The position numbers were made by a program, and so were the translations under genes. The notes below the pieces were generated by a model. It was not told the origin of the DNA and did no database searches. It saw nothing but the letters and a program-made list of their open reading frames with translations. Of a stretch of DNA of 9,355 nucleotides, positions 6,651 to 9,355 are shown in pieces (position 1 is the first letter of the stretch; every line of letters begins with the position of its first letter). This DNA is from Christensenellaceae bacterium. GTDB lineage: Bacteria > Bacillota > Clostridia > Christensenellales > UBA1750. Where the stretch lies: contig JAITTC010000044.1 in the NCBI GenBank assembly GCA_031287285.1, forward strand, positions 1-9,355. The letters are read 5' to 3'.

Positions 6651-6685
6651 AAACCGCCGCCGGGAACTTCCCGGCGGTGGTTTTT
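6651..6685. terminator. Bidirectional Rho-independent terminator between rpiB-like gene and lipoprotein gene
   Basis: A 15-bp stem (6651-6665 with 6669-6683, one G-T wobble, 3-nt loop) is flanked by seven A on the left and a T-run on the right. It can stop transcription of the sugar operon on the plus strand and of the converging lipoprotein gene on the minus strand, where the A-run becomes a U-tract. Confidence 0.92.
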
Positions 6686-6703
6686 AAATGGATTTTTAAG
6701 GGA

Positions 6704-7462
6704 TTAGGGCTTCTTCGTGGCCGCCGCGGAAGCGGAAGGCGAAGCCGCTGCGGCGCCCACGCCCATTTCCGCCTTGGCGGAGCCGTATTCGATGCCCGCC
6801 GCCATGGCCTGGCCGCCCCAACCCTCGAGTTTTTTATCGTTGATGTAGAGGTAGATCTTCTTGTCGCTCTTCAGCTCGAAGCAATGGGGTTCCACGTCGC
6901 TATAGTAGATGTTGTCAAAGCTCGGGTCGCGCTTGACGAAGATCAGGTACTGGTTGCCCTTCACCGGCGCAAGGAAGGTGGAAATCATGGTGAAGTCCTT
7001 ATCGTTCCTGCCCTTAGAGCGGTAATAGAGGTTATATTGGATGGTATCGCCCTTTTTGTAGCTGCCCTTTAAGCACTCGTCGACCTGGAACTTATAGGAC
7101 ATGTCCATTTCGAAGATCTCGGTGCTCTCTTTCGAAAGGTCGTTCAAATCGCGGATCTGGTTCCATTCCTTGCCCTCGTCCATCACGGTGCCAAGAACCA
7201 CGATGTCTGCCTGGGAATAGAGATCGTCAAAGCCCGCGTCGGAAGGGGCATAAGTGGTAACGGTTTCCTTGTCGCCGTCTGAAGCTGCGGGCGACGGGGT
7301 GGGTTCCAGCGAAGGGGAGGCGGACGCTTCCGCCGTGGCCGTCACTTCCGGGCTTGCAGTGGGGTCCTCGGTCACCAGCTCAGCTGCAGGGCCGGTGGGG
7401 CCGCAGGCTGTGAGCGCGAGCAGCAGAGAAGCTGCCAAGGCGATCATCATTGGCTTTTTCAT
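6704..7462 (-). CDS. Secreted lipoprotein of unknown function
   Basis: This 252-aa protein begins with a type II signal peptide: KK, a hydrophobic stretch (MMIALAASLLLAL) and lipobox L17-T-A-C20, so it should be processed at C20 and anchored on the outer face of the membrane. Residues about 30-62 form a Ser/Thr/Pro/Ala/Glu-rich linker suited to crossing the cell wall. A folded domain of about 70-225 follows. It begins FDDLYSQADIVVLGTVMD and contains YKFQVDECLKGSYKKGDTIQ and NQYLIFVKRD, a beta-rich pattern seen in many uncharacterised Bacillota proteins. The last 17 residues are low-complexity Ala/Ser ending in KKP. The start is the ATG at 7460-7462, because it opens the signal peptide and has AAGGAGG upstream, with somewhat long spacing (13 nt). 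Upstream extension to 7588 would run through the promoter. I do not recognise a function; the domain gives no catalytic motif. Confidence 0.85.
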   Translation of the reverse strand: MKKPMMIALAASLLLALTACGPTGPAAELVTEDPTASPEVTATAEASASPSLEPTPSPAASDGDKETVTTYAPSDAGFDDLYSQADIVVLGTVMDEGKEWNQIRDLNDLSKESTEIFEMDMSYKFQVDECLKGSYKKGDTIQYNLYYRSKGRNDKDFTMISTFLAPVKGNQYLIFVKRDPSFDNIYYSDVEPHCFELKSDKKIYLYINDKKLEGWGGQAMAAGIEYGSAKAEMGVGAAAASPSASAAATKKP

Positions 7463-7488
7463 GGTCGTTTTTGTTCCTCCTTGCGAAT

Positions 7489-7547
7489 CGAATGATGAAC
7501 ATTCGGGGGGTTTATGTGGGGGTATGCCTTTGCGGACTTCCTCCGCA
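7489..7547 (-). promoter_or_regulatory. Two small hairpins in the lipoprotein mRNA leader
   Basis: The roughly 90-nt leader contains TGCGGA 7531-7536 paired with TCCGCA 7542-7547 (5-nt loop) and CGAATG 7489-7494 paired with CATTCG 7500-7505 (5-nt loop). The second hairpin lies 6 nt upstream of the ribosome binding site (7476-7482). No known riboswitch class is recognised. These may be chance or stabilising structures. Confidence 0.35.
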
Positions 7548-7559
7548 GAGCTGGAACCT

Positions 7560-7588
7560 AGTATAGACGAAAAACGCGGGCTTGGCAA
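7560..7588 (-). promoter_or_regulatory. Sigma-A-like promoter of the lipoprotein gene
   Basis: On the minus strand TTGCCA (7583-7588, 5 of 6) and TATACT (7560-7565, 5 of 6) are separated by exactly 17 nt. Transcription would start near 7553. The promoter is divergent from that of metA, with about 85 bp between the two -35 boxes; I see nothing recognisable in that stretch. Confidence 0.75.
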
Positions 7589-7673
7589 GCAATTGCGGGC
7601 CGCCTTTCGCGTTTTTCATTCAAATCGCTGGGTTTTTCGCCAAAAGCAGGCCAGGTCCGCGGAATCAAGGAAG

Positions 7674-7702
7674 TTGACGGCGGCGGGCTTTGACGTTATG
7701 AT
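7674..7702 (+). promoter_or_regulatory. Sigma-A-like promoter of metA
   Basis: TTGACG (7674-7679, 5 of 6) and TATGAT (7697-7702, 5 of 6) are separated by exactly 17 nt. The predicted leader is only about 45 nt, too short for a SAM riboswitch or T-box, so control, if any, would be by a protein at the promoter. Confidence 0.75.
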
Positions 7703-7754
7703 AGCCGTAACGCAAATCATGCCGCGCAAACGCGCCCGAAGGGAAGATGCCGCC

Positions 7755-8693
7755 ATGCCCGTTAAGGTTCAAGATAACCTGCCCGCCAAGGAGATCTTGC
7801 AAAACGAAAACATCTTCGTGATGACCTCGTCCAGGGCCGATACGCAGGATATTCGCCCCCTCTATATCGCGGTTTTGAATCTGATGCCCACCAAGGAAGT
7901 CACCGAAACGCAGCTTTTGCGCGTGATCGGCAACACGCCGCTCCAGGTCGAGGTCGTCTTTCTGCACACGGCCACCCACGTTTCTAAAAACACCTCGCGC
8001 GAGCATCTTTCGGCCTTTTATAAGACCTTTGACGAGGTCAAACATCGAAAGTTCGATGGGCTCATCATCACGGGCGCTCCGGTGGAGCAGCTCGAATACG
8101 AAAACGTAACCTATTGGGAAGAGCTGACCACCATCATGGACTGGGCGCAAAAGCACGTTTTTTCTACGCTCTATATTTGCTGGGCAGCGCAGGCGGGGCT
8201 GTATTACCGCTACGGCGTGCCCAAATACCCGCTCGAAAGGAAGATGCACGGCGTGTTCCCCCACAAGGTGCTCGATCGCCGCGCTCCCCTGCTGCGCGGC
8301 TTTGACGATGTTTTCAACGCGCCGCATTCCAGGCACACCGAGCTGCGTCAAAGCGATATCGAAAAAATCAACGACCTGAAAATCCTCAGCGTTTCAGAGG
8401 AGGCCGGGGTGTATCTCGTCGTTTCAAAAGATGGAAAGCAGGTCTTCGTCACCGGCCATAGCGAATACGATGCGGATACGCTGAAAAAGGAATATGAGCG
8501 CGACCATGCAAAGGGCCTCGCGATGCCGGTGCCCAGGCATTATTTCCCGAATGACGACCCGTCGCAAGAGCCCTTGGTGACCTGGCGCTCGCACGCGAAT
8601 CTGCTCTTTGCAAACTGGCTGAATTACTACGTCTACCAAGAAACGCCGTTTGATCTAAACGCCGTCGGCGCCGCCGCCGACTACGTCATTTAA
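7755..8693 (+). CDS. metA: Homoserine O-acetyltransferase (MetA family)
   Basis: This 312-aa cytoplasmic enzyme activates homoserine for methionine synthesis. The family residues fall at the standard positions: K47, E111 in ITGAPVE, the nucleophile C142 in CWAAQAG, H235 and E237 in TGHSEYD. Other MetA signatures are QDIRPLYIAVLNLMP, ETQLLRVIGN, KNTSREHL, PHSRHTE and ANWLNYYVYQETP. Glu111 is known to specify acetyl-CoA, whereas Gly111 specifies succinyl-CoA, so acetylation is predicted despite the older name homoserine succinyltransferase. Two deviations from the common sequence are seen: CWAAQ for CWGAQ and HSEY for HPEY. The last 16 or so residues extend beyond the usual end. The ATG at 7755 matches the family N-terminus (MPVKVQDNLPAKEIL) and has AAGGGAAG upstream. 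An upstream extension in this frame reaches into the divergent lipoprotein gene and is not real. It appears monocistronic. Confidence 0.94.
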   Translation: MPVKVQDNLPAKEILQNENIFVMTSSRADTQDIRPLYIAVLNLMPTKEVTETQLLRVIGNTPLQVEVVFLHTATHVSKNTSREHLSAFYKTFDEVKHRKFDGLIITGAPVEQLEYENVTYWEELTTIMDWAQKHVFSTLYICWAAQAGLYYRYGVPKYPLERKMHGVFPHKVLDRRAPLLRGFDDVFNAPHSRHTELRQSDIEKINDLKILSVSEEAGVYLVVSKDGKQVFVTGHSEYDADTLKKEYERDHAKGLAMPVPRHYFPNDDPSQEPLVTWRSHANLLFANWLNYYVYQETPFDLNAVGAAADYVI

Positions 8694-8713
8694 AAAACCA
8701 AGCGCCGAGCGAA

Positions 8714-8761
8714 AATGCGCAGGCGGCAAGGATCAAAAAATCTTTGCCGCCTTGTTGCATT
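8714..8761 (+). terminator. Hairpin terminator after metA
   Basis: AGGCGGCAAGGAT (8721-8733) pairs with ATCTTTGCCGCCT (8740-8752) around a 6-nt loop with one wobble. AATGC 8714-8718 can also pair with GCATT 8757-8761 across an internal loop. The T-tract is poor (TTGTTG), so termination may be incomplete and some readthrough into ctsR is possible. Confidence 0.6.
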
Positions 8762-8783
8762 TGAGGAGCGAACAGGGTATACT
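8755..8783 (+). promoter_or_regulatory. Promoter of ctsR operon
   Basis: TATACT at 8778-8783 (5 of 6) lies 17 nt downstream of TTGCAT 8755-8760 (3 of 6). Transcription should begin near 8790, inside the CtsR operator, which fits autorepression. Confidence 0.6.
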
Positions 8784-8788
8784 ATGGT

Positions 8789-8805
8789 AGTCAAAGATAG
8801 TCAAA
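8789..8805 (+). promoter_or_regulatory. CtsR operator (perfect tandem heptad)
   Basis: AGTCAAA-GAT-AGTCAAA matches the known CtsR consensus RGTCAAA-NAN-RGTCAAA at every position. It overlaps the predicted transcription start of ctsR, indicating negative autoregulation as in other Bacillota. Confidence 0.92.
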
Positions 8806-8824
8806 GTCAGAAGGGGGTGACGGC

Positions 8825-9280
8825 ATGACGGGCGGGATCAGCGACAGCATCGAGCGCTTCATCAAGGAGCTCCTGCGCGCGCAGGGCGAGGTTCTCGACC
8901 TGCAGCGAAACGAGCTGGCGGCTCAGTTCCGCTGTGCGCCGTCGCAAATCAACTATGTGCTGGCGACGCGCTTCACCGCGGACCACGGCTACAGGATCGA
9001 GAGCCGCAGGGGCGGCGGCGGCTATATCCGCATCGTTCGCATCGATATGGATAAGGCTTCGAAGCTCAAGGCGCTGGCCGATGGCATGAGCGATAGGCTC
9101 AAGGCGGAAGAAAGCGCGGCGCTGCTGCTTGGGCTGCTTCGAGCCGGGCTGCTGAACGCAAGGGAGGCGGCTTTGGTGCAAAGCATGCTGGCAGAGGAGT
9201 TTCTGCCGGGCGAAGCGGGCGAAAGGATCAGGGCGCGGCAGCTCAAGAGCGCGCTGCAGCTTTTGCAGAACCACCAATAG
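8825..9280 (+). CDS. ctsR: CtsR, transcriptional repressor of class III stress genes
   Basis: This 151-aa dimeric winged-helix repressor is of normal length (about 150-155). The N-terminal domain (1-72) has the helix-turn-helix around 25-50 (RNELAAQFRCAPSQINYVLATRF) and the diagnostic wing IESRRGGGGYIRI at 58-70. The glycine-rich wing is known to act as a heat sensor, and an arginine in it is a target of McsB arginine phosphorylation. The C-terminal domain (about 75-151) is helical and mediates dimerisation and tetramerisation. The ATG at 8825 has AAGGGGGTG upstream. A perfect CtsR box overlaps its promoter. The start of mcsA appears to follow after 64 nt, giving the usual ctsR-mcsA(-mcsB-clpC) order. 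Its regulon here probably includes hsp20 at 2701. Confidence 0.95.
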   Translation: MTGGISDSIERFIKELLRAQGEVLDLQRNELAAQFRCAPSQINYVLATRFTADHGYRIESRRGGGGYIRIVRIDMDKASKLKALADGMSDRLKAEESAALLLGLLRAGLLNAREAALVQSMLAEEFLPGEAGERIRARQLKSALQLLQNHQ

Positions 9281-9311
9281 GGTAAATGGCAGCGCGTCAA
9301 GGCAAAAAAGA

Positions 9312-9324
9312 GGGCGAAACGCCC
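9312..9324 (+). other. Small hairpin in the ctsR-mcsA gap
   Basis: GGGCG-AAA-CGCCC forms a 5-bp stem with a 3-nt loop in the 64-nt gap between ctsR and the next gene. No T-run follows, so it is not a terminator. It could be an mRNA-processing or stability element, or chance. Confidence 0.3.
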
Positions 9325-9344
9325 AATAAGGAGGGCAAACGGGG

Positions 9345-9355
9345 ATGCTGTGTGA
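9345..9355 (+). CDS. mcsA: Start of probable mcsA (truncated by window edge)
   Basis: An ATG at 9345 is preceded by AAGGAGG (9328-9334), about 10 nt upstream. The visible codons read M-L-C and then Glu or Asp. McsA proteins begin with M-(I/L)-C followed by a zinc-finger CxxC region, and mcsA normally follows ctsR. McsA is the activator of the McsB arginine kinase that marks proteins for ClpCP. The identification rests on position and three codons only. Confidence 0.6.

Noticed and set aside
7463..7588. N-terminal extension of the lipoprotein to 7588
   Set aside because: It would bury the signal peptide internally and start inside the promoter -35 box.
7254..7754. N-terminal extension of metA back to 7254
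   Set aside because: It overlaps the divergent lipoprotein gene and both promoters. MetA homology starts exactly at 7755.
7703..7754. SAM riboswitch or T-box upstream of metA
   Set aside because: The predicted leader is about 45 nt, and no SAM-I core or T-box motif is visible.
1..9355. Mobile elements, CRISPR arrays, prophage or defence genes
   Set aside because: No transposase, integrase, terminal repeats, regularly spaced repeats or defence-type domains are seen. All genes are housekeeping, sporulation, stress or metabolic.

Overview
The window looks like a chromosomal segment of a GC-rich, endospore-forming member of the Bacillota, most likely class Clostridia. It begins in the 3' part of spoIIIAH, a gene found only in spore-formers, and it ends at the start of a ctsR-mcsA stress operon with a canonical CtsR operator. 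It also carries a Gram-positive type lipoprotein and an acetyl-type MetA. Ribosome binding sites are strong AGGAGG-like sequences and several sigma-A-like promoters are readable. I see no tRNA, rRNA, CRISPR array, insertion sequence or phage gene. Coding density is high and the genes look vertically inherited.

Layout: (1) 3-482, end of spoIIIAH, followed by two hairpins that probably terminate the spoIIIA operon. (2) 603-2442 on the minus strand, a two-gene unit: cca (CCA-adding enzyme with an HD domain), overlapped by 8 nt by a small eight-cysteine protein resembling the YkgJ/CxxCxxCC group. (3) 2443-2700, a divergent regulatory region carrying the cca promoter and several TTTGACY/RGTCAAA heptads (CtsR-like boxes) in front of hsp20 (2701-3144). 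A near-perfect terminator follows hsp20. (4) 3265-6625, a compact three-gene sugar operon with its own extended -10 promoter and strong terminator: an AraM/glycerol-1-phosphate dehydrogenase-type enzyme, an AraB-type FGGY kinase and an RpiB/LacAB-type isomerase. (5) 6704-7462 on the minus strand, a lipoprotein of unknown function that shares the bidirectional terminator at 6651-6683. (6) 7755-8693, metA (homoserine O-acyltransferase with the acetyl-specific Glu111), divergent from the lipoprotein gene. (7) 8825-9280 ctsR, then the first codons of what is probably mcsA.

How the genes relate: the ctsR operon and hsp20 are about 6 kb apart but both carry CtsR-type heptads, so the window probably contains the repressor and one of its regulon members. 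The araM-araB-rpiB operon is the most interesting part. It is bounded by its own promoter and terminator, has neither araA nor araD, and its isomerase has lost residues that RpiB uses for ring opening and phosphate binding. It may therefore serve a ketose or sugar-alcohol pathway other than standard L-arabinose catabolism. Nothing in the window is clearly a wholly new system; the operon and the regulatory details around hsp20 are the best leads.
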